This document shows positions 24,975-32,234 of a stretch of DNA of 64,000 bases, in pieces. A program made the position numbers and the translations under genes. The DNA is from Fimbriimonadaceae bacterium (GTDB lineage Bacteria > Armatimonadota > Fimbriimonadia > Fimbriimonadales > Fimbriimonadaceae), in the NCBI GenBank assembly GCA_023957775.1, contig JAMLGR010000008.1, positions 62,001 through 126,000 on the forward strand. Direction: 5' to 3'. How positions within the stretch are numbered: the first letter of the stretch is position 1; each line of letters opens with the position of its first letter. The notes under the pieces were generated by a model that was given only the letters and a program-made list of their open reading frames with translations, was not told the origin of the DNA and made no database searches.

Positions 24975-25853
24975 ATGGAAACGGTTTCGTACGCCGGATG
25001 GTCGTGCGCGCGATTTGAGTCGGAGCTTGGCGAGGCGCTTGTCACGCTCGATGTTGGACCGCGGGTGATCCGGCTCGCTCCCCACGGCGGGTGCAATCTG
25101 TTCCACGAAGTTCCCGAAGAGGCCGGCGTGGTCGGGGGCGAGGGCTTCCGCGCCTACGGCGGGCATCGGCTTTGGACGGCTCCCGAAGATCTCGCGAGGA
25201 CCTATGCGCCCGACAACGAGGCCGTGCAGGTCGACGAGGACGGCTGGATGTCCGCCGCCCCGGACGCCTCCGGCTTGCGGCGCTCGATGCGAGTCTCCGG
25301 CGTCGAAGGTGGGTGGATCGTCGAGCACCGCGTGGCCAACGAATCGGGGTCTTCCATCGAGGTGGCGCCGTGGGCGCTCACGGTCATGGCGCCCGGTGGC
25401 ACGTGCGTGTTTCCCCAAGAGCCCTTCGTCCCGCATGGCGAGAGTCTGCTCCCGGTCCGCCCTCTGGTGCTCTGGGCGTACACGGCGATGGACGATCCCC
25501 GGTGGACGTGGGGTCGCCGCGTGGTGCGGTTGCGGCAGGACCCCGCGCGCGGCCCGCAGAAGGTCGGGGCCAGGGTGAGTGCGGGCGTGGCGGCCTACTC
25601 GCTGGGCGAGTGGACTTTTGTGAAGCGGTTCCCCTGCATCGAGGGAGCGGCCTATCCGGACGGAGGGTGCAATTTCGAGGTGTTCACGCGCGAGGACATG
25701 CTTGAGGTGGAGTCCCTCGGGCCGATGGCGACTCTAGCCCTAGGAGCGAGCACGACCCACACCGAACGATGGGCCCTGGCGCGCACCTCGGCGCCAACCG
25801 AAGACGAGGCCTGCGCGGCCTGGCTGGCCGAGCTGGCCCGCCAGGGCGTGTGA
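24975..25853 (+). CDS. Mutarotase-like (galactose mutarotase superfamily) protein
   Basis: A 292-residue soluble protein. It opens with WSCARFESELGEALVTLDVGPRVIRL and then GGHRLWTAPED, which is the layout of DUF4380-like and aldose-1-epimerase-like proteins in the galactose-mutarotase superfamily. Later VEHRVANESGSSIEVAPWALTVM fits the same supersandwich fold. The usual catalytic His and Glu of aldose epimerases cannot be located with confidence, so a sugar-binding or modified-sugar role is more cautious than epimerase. It follows the large outer-membrane protein by 33 bases. Confidence 0.65.
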   Translation: METVSYAGWSCARFESELGEALVTLDVGPRVIRLAPHGGCNLFHEVPEEAGVVGGEGFRAYGGHRLWTAPEDLARTYAPDNEAVQVDEDGWMSAAPDASGLRRSMRVSGVEGGWIVEHRVANESGSSIEVAPWALTVMAPGGTCVFPQEPFVPHGESLLPVRPLVLWAYTAMDDPRWTWGRRVVRLRQDPARGPQKVGARVSAGVAAYSLGEWTFVKRFPCIEGAAYPDGGCNFEVFTREDMLEVESLGPMATLALGASTTHTERWALARTSAPTEDEACAAWLAELARQGV

Positions 25854-25855
25854 GG

Positions 25856-25964
25856 CCCGAGGCATTGTCGGGCAAGCACCGGGTGCCACGCCCGCTCGAC
25901 GGGCGTGAGGCCCCAGGCATTGTCGGGAAAGCACCGGGTGCCACGCCCGCTCGACGGGCGTGAA
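25856..25964 (+). repeat. Two tandem 55-bp units, each with the hairpin repeat
   Basis: Two near-identical 55-bp units. Each contains AGGCATTGTCGGG, then AAGCACC, then the hairpin element (copies at 25881-25908 and 25936-25962, arms CACGCCCG and CGGGCGTG, loop CTCGA). They fill the space between two convergent genes, the mutarotase-like gene and the pseudopilin-like gene, whose stops are 117 bases apart. Confidence 0.85.
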
Positions 25965-25970
25965 GACCCC

Positions 25971-26789
25971 TCACCTCCGATCGGGAGGAACGGCCCAGGC
26001 CCCGACGATTTCACCTCCGAGGCGGTCGACCTTGGCGACGGTGGGCTGCACGAGCCCGAGCCGAAGGTCTCCGTAAAGCACCCAGATGCCGCCGGGATGG
26101 CGGGCGGAATCGTCCTTCTCAAACTTGCCGTCGGAGGTCCCGGGGAGCGCCAGCCGCGTCACAGCGCGTGCCTGCGCGACGGAGTCGCGGTCGAACCCAA
26201 TAGCGAAACCGTCCTGGGGGACCGGCTTGCCATCGGCGTCCATGAACTTGTTCGGGTCGTAGGTGTCTCGCGCGCCGAAGTTGGACGTTTCCGCAACGAG
26301 CACGATCTGACTCAGGTTGGACACGGTCTCTTTGTAATAACCGCCGTAGGGCGTGAACATTCCGTAGCTGCTGCGCAGGGTGCCGGAGGATTGGCCGGCC
26401 TGGGAGCGAACGTTCTCCTCTTCGGTTGCGGTGGGACAGACGAACGTGGCCCTTTCGGTGAAGTAGGGTTCGAGCAGCGAGCACCACGTGAACGGGCGTC
26501 CCTCGTCGTCGGTCAGCGGCGTATCTCCCCCCGCCGTCGCATAGACGGGGGGAAACCGGTCGCCGTGGTCCGCCATGTAGAGGCCCATTGCGGTGGCGAT
26601 CGCCTGGAAGTTCTTGGAGCACAGGTGACGTTCGCTGTTGCCCTTCATGACGGCGTAGATGGGCCAGAGAATGGCGAGCAGCAGCGCGAGGCCCAGCAGG
26701 AGGTTTCGCAGCTCTTTCTTCGAGAGGTGACTCGTTCGAGGTCTTTCGTCGACCTCGGACGGGTCGAAGCTCTCGACCGGGGGGCTCAT
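25971..26789 (-). CDS. Divergent pseudopilin-like protein with H-X9-DG-type C-terminus
   Basis: A 272-residue protein with one hydrophobic helix (about 28-48: LLLGLALLLAILWPIYAV), then CSKNFQAIATAMGLYMADHGDRFPP. That pattern is seen just after the N-terminal helix of the DUF1559-like pseudopilins common in Planctomycetes and Armatimonadota. RHPGGIWVLYGDLRLG near the end matches their closing H-G-...-GD segment. The prepilin cleavage motif (G/A-F-T-L-I-E) is missing and a charged 25-residue stretch precedes the helix, so it is probably a simple membrane-anchored protein. Its ATG overlaps the LCP stop by four bases. Confidence 0.7.
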   Translation of the reverse strand: MSPPVESFDPSEVDERPRTSHLSKKELRNLLLGLALLLAILWPIYAVMKGNSERHLCSKNFQAIATAMGLYMADHGDRFPPVYATAGGDTPLTDDEGRPFTWCSLLEPYFTERATFVCPTATEEENVRSQAGQSSGTLRSSYGMFTPYGGYYKETVSNLSQIVLVAETSNFGARDTYDPNKFMDADGKPVPQDGFAIGFDRDSVAQARAVTRLALPGTSDGKFEKDDSARHPGGIWVLYGDLRLGLVQPTVAKVDRLGGEIVGAWAVPPDRR

Positions 26790-27748
26790 CGGCCGTACGT
26801 TACCGTGGTGGCACGGTCCTCGAGGAGGTGATACTCCTCCAGCGTTTTGGGCAGCAGCCGCGTGTCGAGCTCGAGGTTGTAGTTGCTCGCAGGGAGCACG
26901 GGGACAGTCCCGAATTTGATGTTGTCCGCGCTCACCTTGCGGGCGAACATCGCGAGGGCCGCCACCTCGCTGGGGTTGAGCCCGCCGCCCAGAAGCTTGA
27001 CGGCCTGGTCCGCGACGCGGTTCAGGTTGCTTGGGTTCCCGAGGGCCGCTTCCTTAAAGGAGAGCAGGAAGTTCTTCTGTCGTTCCGACCTCGCAAAATC
27101 CGAGTCGCTGTGGCGGAAACGGACGTAGCACATGGCGTTGTACCCGTCGAGCTTCTGCTTCCCCGGCTGGAGGTCGATGAACAGCCCGCCGCGCTTGTCG
27201 GTCCACTTCATCCGCTTCTCGACGAAGACTTCGACGCCTCCGATGAGGTCGACCATCTTCTGCAGGGCCTCGTAGTCGATCGTGACCACCTTGTCGATGG
27301 GCACGCCCAGCACCTGCTCAGCGGCCTTCTTGGCCAAGTCGGCCCCGCCGATGCTGTGGTAGGCGTTGATCTTCTGGTTGCGGTACCCCGGCACGCGCAC
27401 GAGAAGATCGCGGGGAATCGTCACCCCGCTGATCCGGTTCTTCTTGAAGTCCAACCGGGCCACGAGCATCATGTCGCTGCGCGCCTGGGTGCGCAGGACC
27501 TGTTTGCCCCCGTACGCGCGGTCTTCGTCGCACCCGAGCACCAGGAGCGTGACCGTGTCGCGCGTGAACACGTCTTCGGGCGCCTTCTGCGTGAACGTCT
27601 GGACGATGCCGGCGCGGAGCACCTCGCTGTCCGTGACCCAGTGCGCCAGGGCCGCACCTGCCAGGATTACGGCGCAGAAGACGGTGTAGTACAGAATGCC
27701 GAGCACTCGGTACCAGCGGGGCGTGGGGCGGGTTTTGCGGACGGACAT
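26786..27748 (-). CDS. LytR-CpsA-Psr (LCP) family cell-wall glycopolymer transferase
   Basis: A 320-residue protein with one N-terminal transmembrane helix (about 17-37) and an extracytoplasmic LCP domain. LCP enzymes attach polyprenyl-linked glycopolymers to the cell wall. Conserved elements are RSDMMLVARLDFKKNRISGVTIPRDLLV, INAYHSIGGADL, GVPIDKVVTIDYEALQKMVDLIGGV, and YVRFRHSDSDFARSERQKNFL with the essential Asp/Arg residues. Length is standard. It is the first gene of a two-gene unit with the pseudopilin-like protein. The -10 hexamer lies 18 bases upstream. Confidence 0.93.
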   Translation of the reverse strand: MSVRKTRPTPRWYRVLGILYYTVFCAVILAGAALAHWVTDSEVLRAGIVQTFTQKAPEDVFTRDTVTLLVLGCDEDRAYGGKQVLRTQARSDMMLVARLDFKKNRISGVTIPRDLLVRVPGYRNQKINAYHSIGGADLAKKAAEQVLGVPIDKVVTIDYEALQKMVDLIGGVEVFVEKRMKWTDKRGGLFIDLQPGKQKLDGYNAMCYVRFRHSDSDFARSERQKNFLLSFKEAALGNPSNLNRVADQAVKLLGGGLNPSEVAALAMFARKVSADNIKFGTVPVLPASNYNLELDTRLLPKTLEEYHLLEDRATTVTYGR

Positions 27749-27765
27749 GGCTGTTGGGGAGGCCC

Positions 27766-27771
27766 ATTATG
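27766..27771 (-). promoter_or_regulatory. Putative -10 (CATAATGGG) for the LCP gene
   Basis: CATAAT followed by GGG on the minus strand, with 17 bases between it and ATG 27748. No Shine-Dalgarno sequence lies in the predicted ten-base leader. Confidence 0.45.
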
Positions 27772-27788
27772 ACATACGCCCGGGAAGC

Positions 27789-29084
27789 CTACTTGGCTTC
27801 CGGACGATGGGGAAAGGCGACGCGAAAGGTCGTTCCCGTGCCGGGTTCGGAATCGATGGAGACCTTGGCATCGTGCGTGGCGGCCAGTTCGAGGACGATC
27901 TTCGTGCCCCAACCCGAGCCCGTGCCTTTGTCCCATTGGCTCTTCGCGTTGCCGGCAAGGATGCGCGCCGCGATCTCCGGGGTCATGCCCGGACCGCTGT
28001 CCGTCACCTCCACGATGTGATGGCTCCCATCGAATCGGTAGCGCACCAACACCTCCCCAAACATGGCTTCGTGCTCGGAGGCCAGCTTCTCCTGCCAGTC
28101 GGACGGCACCGTTTCGCGCACGGCCTTGATCGCGTTGCCAACGAGGTTCTGCACGATCCGGAAAACGTACAGCTCGTCGTGGAGCGTGGGAGGGGCGTTC
28201 TCGTCGATCTCGTACCGCAGGGCCACGTGGTTGCGCCGTCCGTCGGTCTCGAGGTATGCCGCGCTGCTCTGGATCGTGGCGGCCATCGGCGCGACTGCGA
28301 GATTGGGCCGCAGCGAGCGCCCCGCCGAAAGGTCGCTGATCAGGCGGGAGTAACCCACGATGCGATCGACCGACTCCCTGAGTTCGCGGAACGTATCTTC
28401 GAGCGAGTCCACGTACATCGAGACCGTGTCCGAAGGCTCGGGCCCGATCTCCTTGCGCAATCCCGGCATGACCAGTTCCGAAAACGACAGGTTGGAAAAC
28501 AGACTTGCGGCCAAATTGCCGATGTCGTGGCTGACCTTGCCCATACCAAGCAGCGTCGAGGCGCGGGCGGACTCTTCGAGGAGCTGCGAGTTCAAGTACG
28601 CCAGAGTGGAGACGGCGGCCACGGTGTCCAGCACGGCGGCGTCGTTCTCGTTGAAGCAGCCTTGGCGCTTGTTCAGAAGTTGCACGACCCCGATGGGCTC
28701 CTCCTCCTCCATCATCAGGGGCGCGGTGATCATCGTGCGCACCACGACCCCGGTCGCCTCTTCGATCGAAGAGCGCGCGCTCTCGGCGTTCTGCTGGAAC
28801 TCGCTGATCTGGATCTTGCGCGTCTGGAACGCCGTGCCCGCGATGCCGAAATCGTCGGGGATCGACCGATCGGGCAACCTCTCGGTCACCTCAGCGGGAA
28901 GCACGTGCTGGAAGATGAGCCTCTTGGCCGCCGGATCGTGCGTGTAGATCGTGCCGCCTTCGGCGCCGACGGCCTCGACGCAAATGGCCAACACGTCCTT
29001 CAGCAACGTGTCGAAGTCGCCGGTGCTGGCGAGTTTCCGCGTCGCGAGATGGACCGCGCGAATCAACCCCTCGTTCGTGTCCAT
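27789..29084 (-). CDS. Soluble GAF-domain sensor histidine kinase
   Basis: A 431-residue two-component kinase without membrane segments. A GAF domain spans about 20-165 (GAEGGTIYTHDPAAKRLIF..., then IGVVQLLNKRQG). The phospho-acceptor region is GMGKVSHDIGNLAA (H186), followed by a helical dimerisation segment. The ATPase domain (about 300-428) has the N-box LVGNAIKAV, G1 DSGPGMTPEI and G2 GSGWGTKIV. No response regulator is adjacent. It is expected to sense a cytosolic signal, possibly a cyclic nucleotide or redox state as for other GAF domains, but the ligand is unknown. Confidence 0.9.
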   Translation of the reverse strand: MDTNEGLIRAVHLATRKLASTGDFDTLLKDVLAICVEAVGAEGGTIYTHDPAAKRLIFQHVLPAEVTERLPDRSIPDDFGIAGTAFQTRKIQISEFQQNAESARSSIEEATGVVVRTMITAPLMMEEEEPIGVVQLLNKRQGCFNENDAAVLDTVAAVSTLAYLNSQLLEESARASTLLGMGKVSHDIGNLAASLFSNLSFSELVMPGLRKEIGPEPSDTVSMYVDSLEDTFRELRESVDRIVGYSRLISDLSAGRSLRPNLAVAPMAATIQSSAAYLETDGRRNHVALRYEIDENAPPTLHDELYVFRIVQNLVGNAIKAVRETVPSDWQEKLASEHEAMFGEVLVRYRFDGSHHIVEVTDSGPGMTPEIAARILAGNAKSQWDKGTGSGWGTKIVLELAATHDAKVSIDSEPGTGTTFRVAFPHRPEAK

Positions 29085-29111
29085 CGGTGAAGAAGGGTAC
29101 CCGCGAGGACC

Positions 29112-29912
29112 CTATCCAAACCGGCCCGAGATGTAGTCTTCGGTCTCCTTTCTCTGGGGAAAGAGAAAGATGTCTTGGGTCGTGTTCGTCTCGACCAGTT
29201 CGCCGAGCATGAAGAACGCGGTGAAGTCGCTGGCGCGCTGGGCCTGCTGCATGTTGTGCGTCACGATCAGGATCGTGTAGCGGCTCTTGAGTTCGAAGAT
29301 CAGGTCCTCGATGCGCGAGGTGGCGATGGGATCGAGCGCGGAACAGGGCTCGTCCATGAGGATGATTCTCGGATCGACCGCGATGGCGCGGGCGATGCAA
29401 AGGCGCTGCTGCTGGCCGCCGGAGAGCGCCAGCGCGCTGTTGTTCAGCTTGTCCTTGACCTCCTCCCACAGGGCGGCGCTACGCAGGCTGCGCTCGACGA
29501 TCTCATCGAGTTCGTCGCGCCGACGCACTCCGTGCAGCCGGGGTCCGAAGGCGATGTTCTCGTAGATCGATTTCGAAAAGGGGTTGGGCTTCTGGAATAC
29601 CATCCCCACCACTTTGCGCAGGGCCACCGGATCGACGTCCTTGTCGTAAAGGTCCATGCCGTCGAGGGTGATCGAACCGGTCAGCTTGGTTCCGTCGATG
29701 AAGTCGTTCATCCGGTTGATGCAGCGGAGGAACGTGGATTTGCCGCACCCCGAGGGGCCGATGAGCGCGGTCACGCGATTGGAGGGGACGTCGAGGTTGA
29801 TCCCCTTGAGCGCGTGAAACGCCCCGTAGTGGAAGTGAACGTCCCGCGCGACGATCTTCGGCTTCGTCGCGTCGGGGGAAGCCACTTCCTTGGGCGCGGA
29901 CGCGGGGATCAT
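29112..29912 (-). CDS. pstB: Phosphate ABC transporter ATP-binding protein
   Basis: A 266-residue ABC ATPase that drives phosphate import. Walker [10 protein letters not shown], the Q-loop FQKPNPF specific to PstB, signature [13 protein letters not shown] and Walker [13 protein letters not shown] are intact. The C-terminal [20 protein letters not shown] and [22 protein letters not shown] are typical. No pstS, pstC, pstA or phoU lies within the window, so the partners must be elsewhere. Its start overlaps the aroC stop, an unusual gene pairing. Confidence 0.96.
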   Translation of the reverse strand: MIPASAPKEVASPDATKPKIVARDVHFHYGAFHALKGINLDVPSNRVTALIGPSGCGKSTFLRCINRMNDFIDGTKLTGSITLDGMDLYDKDVDPVALRKVVGMVFQKPNPFSKSIYENIAFGPRLHGVRRRDELDEIVERSLRSAALWEEVKDKLNNSALALSGGQQQRLCIARAIAVDPRIILMDEPCSALDPIATSRIEDLIFELKSRYTILIVTHNMQQAQRASDFTAFFMLGELVETNTTQDIFLFPQRKETEDYISGRFG

Positions 29913-31027
29913 GTCGTCGATGGTACCGCCTCCGTGTTAAGGCTTTGTGAATGGAGCGCGGCGTGGCGCATGGCGTGATCGACGAGAACGAGGGCGACCA
30001 TCGCCTCGACCATCGGCACCGCGCGGGGGAGCACGCAGGGGTCGTGGCGTCCGCGGCCGGCCAGCGTGGTGTTCACGCGATCCGTGTCGATCGTGTCCTG
30101 CTCCTTGAGGATCGTGGCGGTCGGTTTGAAGGCCGCGCGCAGGGTGATGGGCATGCCGTTGGAGATGCCCCCTTGGATCCCGCCGCTGCGATTGGTCGGC
30201 GTGGTCACGACCTTGGCCGCGTCGGCGCGGAACGCGTCGTTGTGTTCCGACCCTTTGAGGTCGATCCCCGCGAAGCCGCTTCCATTCTCGAAGCCCTTGC
30301 AAGCCGGCAGGGACACGATCGCTTTGGCCAAGTCCGCCTCCAGCTTGTCGAAGACCGGCTCCCCCCAGCCCGCGGGCACGCCGCGGGCCACGCATCCGAC
30401 GACGCCCCCCACGGAGTCTCCTTCCTTGCGCACCGCTTCGATGAGAGCGAGCATGGCTTCAGCCGTGGCGGGGTCCGGGCACCGAACGATGTTCGCCTCC
30501 ACCTGGTCTCGAGTCACCGTTTGGGCGTCCACCTCGGCGCGAAGGCGCTGGACCTGCTCGACCCACGCGACGATCTCGACGCCGAATCGCTCGGCGAGGA
30601 CCTTGCGGGCCACGGCGCCGGCGGCCACCCGGCCGATCGTCTCGCGGGCCGACGCCCGGCCGCCCCCGGACCATGCGCGAATGCCGTACTTCTCGTCGTA
30701 CGCGAAGTCGGCGTGGGAGGGCCGGTATTTGGTCCGCATCTCCTCGTAGTCCCGCGATCGGGCGTCCTCGTTGCGCACGAGAAGCAGGATCGGGGTGCCC
30801 AAGGTCAGGCCGTCCTGAACGCCGGAGAGAATCTCCACGCGGTCCGACTCCTTGCGTTGCGTGGTGATACGGCTTTGCCCCGGACGGCGACGGTCGAGTT
30901 CGACCTGAATGTCGCGGGCGTCGAGCGAGAGTCGGGGTGGACACCCATCCACGACGACGCCGACCGCTCCCCCGTGGGACTCGCCCCACGTCGAGATCCG
31001 AAACAGCGTGCCCATGCTGCTCGACAT
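29909..31027 (-). CDS. aroC: Chorismate synthase
   Basis: A 372-residue FMN-dependent enzyme converting EPSP to chorismate, the last step of the shikimate pathway. [23 protein letters not shown] at the N-terminus, [29 protein letters not shown] and the later [13 protein letters not shown] are family signatures. The start may also be ATG 31015. It overlaps pstB by four bases. aroA, the preceding enzyme of the same pathway, is 4 kb away on the opposite strand. Confidence 0.97.
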   Translation of the reverse strand: MSSSMGTLFRISTWGESHGGAVGVVVDGCPPRLSLDARDIQVELDRRRPGQSRITTQRKESDRVEILSGVQDGLTLGTPILLLVRNEDARSRDYEEMRTKYRPSHADFAYDEKYGIRAWSGGGRASARETIGRVAAGAVARKVLAERFGVEIVAWVEQVQRLRAEVDAQTVTRDQVEANIVRCPDPATAEAMLALIEAVRKEGDSVGGVVGCVARGVPAGWGEPVFDKLEADLAKAIVSLPACKGFENGSGFAGIDLKGSEHNDAFRADAAKVVTTPTNRSGGIQGGISNGMPITLRAAFKPTATILKEQDTIDTDRVNTTLAGRGRHDPCVLPRAVPMVEAMVALVLVDHAMRHAALHSQSLNTEAVPSTT

Positions 31028-31091
31028 GGCCCGGATCGTACCCGCGTGGAGACACTGGCATCGCGAGGGCGATCTGCCGCATGATTCGGGC

Positions 31092-32159
31092 GTGGAGTCG
31101 CCATTCTTCTATCACCCGCGCATGCTGGCGTACGACTTTGGCCCGAGACACCCTCTCAAGCCGGAGCGGCTCCGCCGCGCCGTCGAGTTGATCGGACAGT
31201 GGGGAATCGCGCCGAACGACCCCGGAGAAGGCCGGCTCGAAGACGTGCTGCGCGTGCACGACCCCCTCTTCGTCGAGACGGTGGAGGGCCTTTCGCGAGG
31301 CGCCTTTGTGAACGAGTCGGTGAGGCGGCTCACCGGCTTTGGGACGATCGACAATCCCGTGTTTGCCGGGATGTTCGAGGCTTCGCTCGCCTATGTCGCG
31401 GGCAGCGTGCGCGCGGCAGAGGCCGTGCGCGACGGAGCGCGGCTCGCATTCGGCCTCGCAGGAGGCCTTCACCACGCACACCGCTCCCGTGCGAGCGGGT
31501 TCTGCGTGTTCAACGACGCGGCGATCGCCCTGTCCGTGCTCCGCGAGCGCTTCTCAAGAGTCGCCTACATCGACATCGACGTCCACCACGGCGACGGGGT
31601 CCAGTTTCTCTTCGAGGAGGACCCCCAAGTGCTGACCTGTTCGATCCACGAGTCCCCGGCGTCTCTCTTTCCCGGAACTGGAAGGGCCGATGATGTGGGG
31701 CCAGCCGGGACGGCCGTCAACGTGCCTCTCGCCGCGGGAACCACGGGCGACGTCTGGCTTTGGGCCTTTGAGCACGGCATCCTCGAACCGATCACGCGCT
31801 TTGAGCCTGAGGCCGTGGTCCTCCAGATGGGGACCGACGCCCATGTGGACGACCCTCTGGGCCATCTCAGGGTTTCCGCGCAAGAGTGGCTGCGCGCCGT
31901 CGTCCTTGTTCGAGAGCTGGGACTGCCGATCGCAGCCCTTGGGGGAGGGGGCTACAACCTGGACAATGTGCCCCGGATGTGGGGGGCCGCATGCGTAGCG
32001 CTGGCGGGAGGCGTCGTGCCCGACACGCTGCCCGAAGATCTGGCCGAAACTTGGGGGATCGCGGGGACCTTCGATACGGAGCTTCCCGAGCCGCGGAACC
32101 GCGGAAGAGAGGAGGCCGAGGCCGCGGTGGAGGTGCTCTGCCGGACGCTTTCCTGGTGA
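31092..32159 (+). CDS. HDAC-like deacetylase (AcuC/HdaH family)
   Basis: A 355-residue zinc hydrolase of the arginase/deacetylase fold, acting on acetyl-lysine or small acetylated compounds. [13 protein letters not shown] opens the domain. [21 protein letters not shown] (H127, H128), [10 protein letters not shown] (D163, H165), [12 protein letters not shown] and GGGGYN supply the charge relay, zinc ligands and catalytic Tyr. All are present, so it is likely active. GTG 31092 is chosen because family members begin a few residues before this motif. CATGAT lies seven bases upstream. Upstream ATG 31026 is possible but adds an atypical extension. Confidence 0.92.
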   Translation: MESPFFYHPRMLAYDFGPRHPLKPERLRRAVELIGQWGIAPNDPGEGRLEDVLRVHDPLFVETVEGLSRGAFVNESVRRLTGFGTIDNPVFAGMFEASLAYVAGSVRAAEAVRDGARLAFGLAGGLHHAHRSRASGFCVFNDAAIALSVLRERFSRVAYIDIDVHHGDGVQFLFEEDPQVLTCSIHESPASLFPGTGRADDVGPAGTAVNVPLAAGTTGDVWLWAFEHGILEPITRFEPEAVVLQMGTDAHVDDPLGHLRVSAQEWLRAVVLVRELGLPIAALGGGGYNLDNVPRMWGAACVALAGGVVPDTLPEDLAETWGIAGTFDTELPEPRNRGREEAEAAVEVLCRTLSW

Positions 32160-32234
32160 TGCTCCACAGGTTGGGACCGACGCGCCGAAGGCGACTTTTC
32201 GCGACCACGACACTAGGTACGCTCCCATTCACGC

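Noticed and set aside
25684-25974. Short Arg/Gly-rich ORFs over the 55-bp duplicates
   Set aside because: They arise from the repeat and shift with its copy number.
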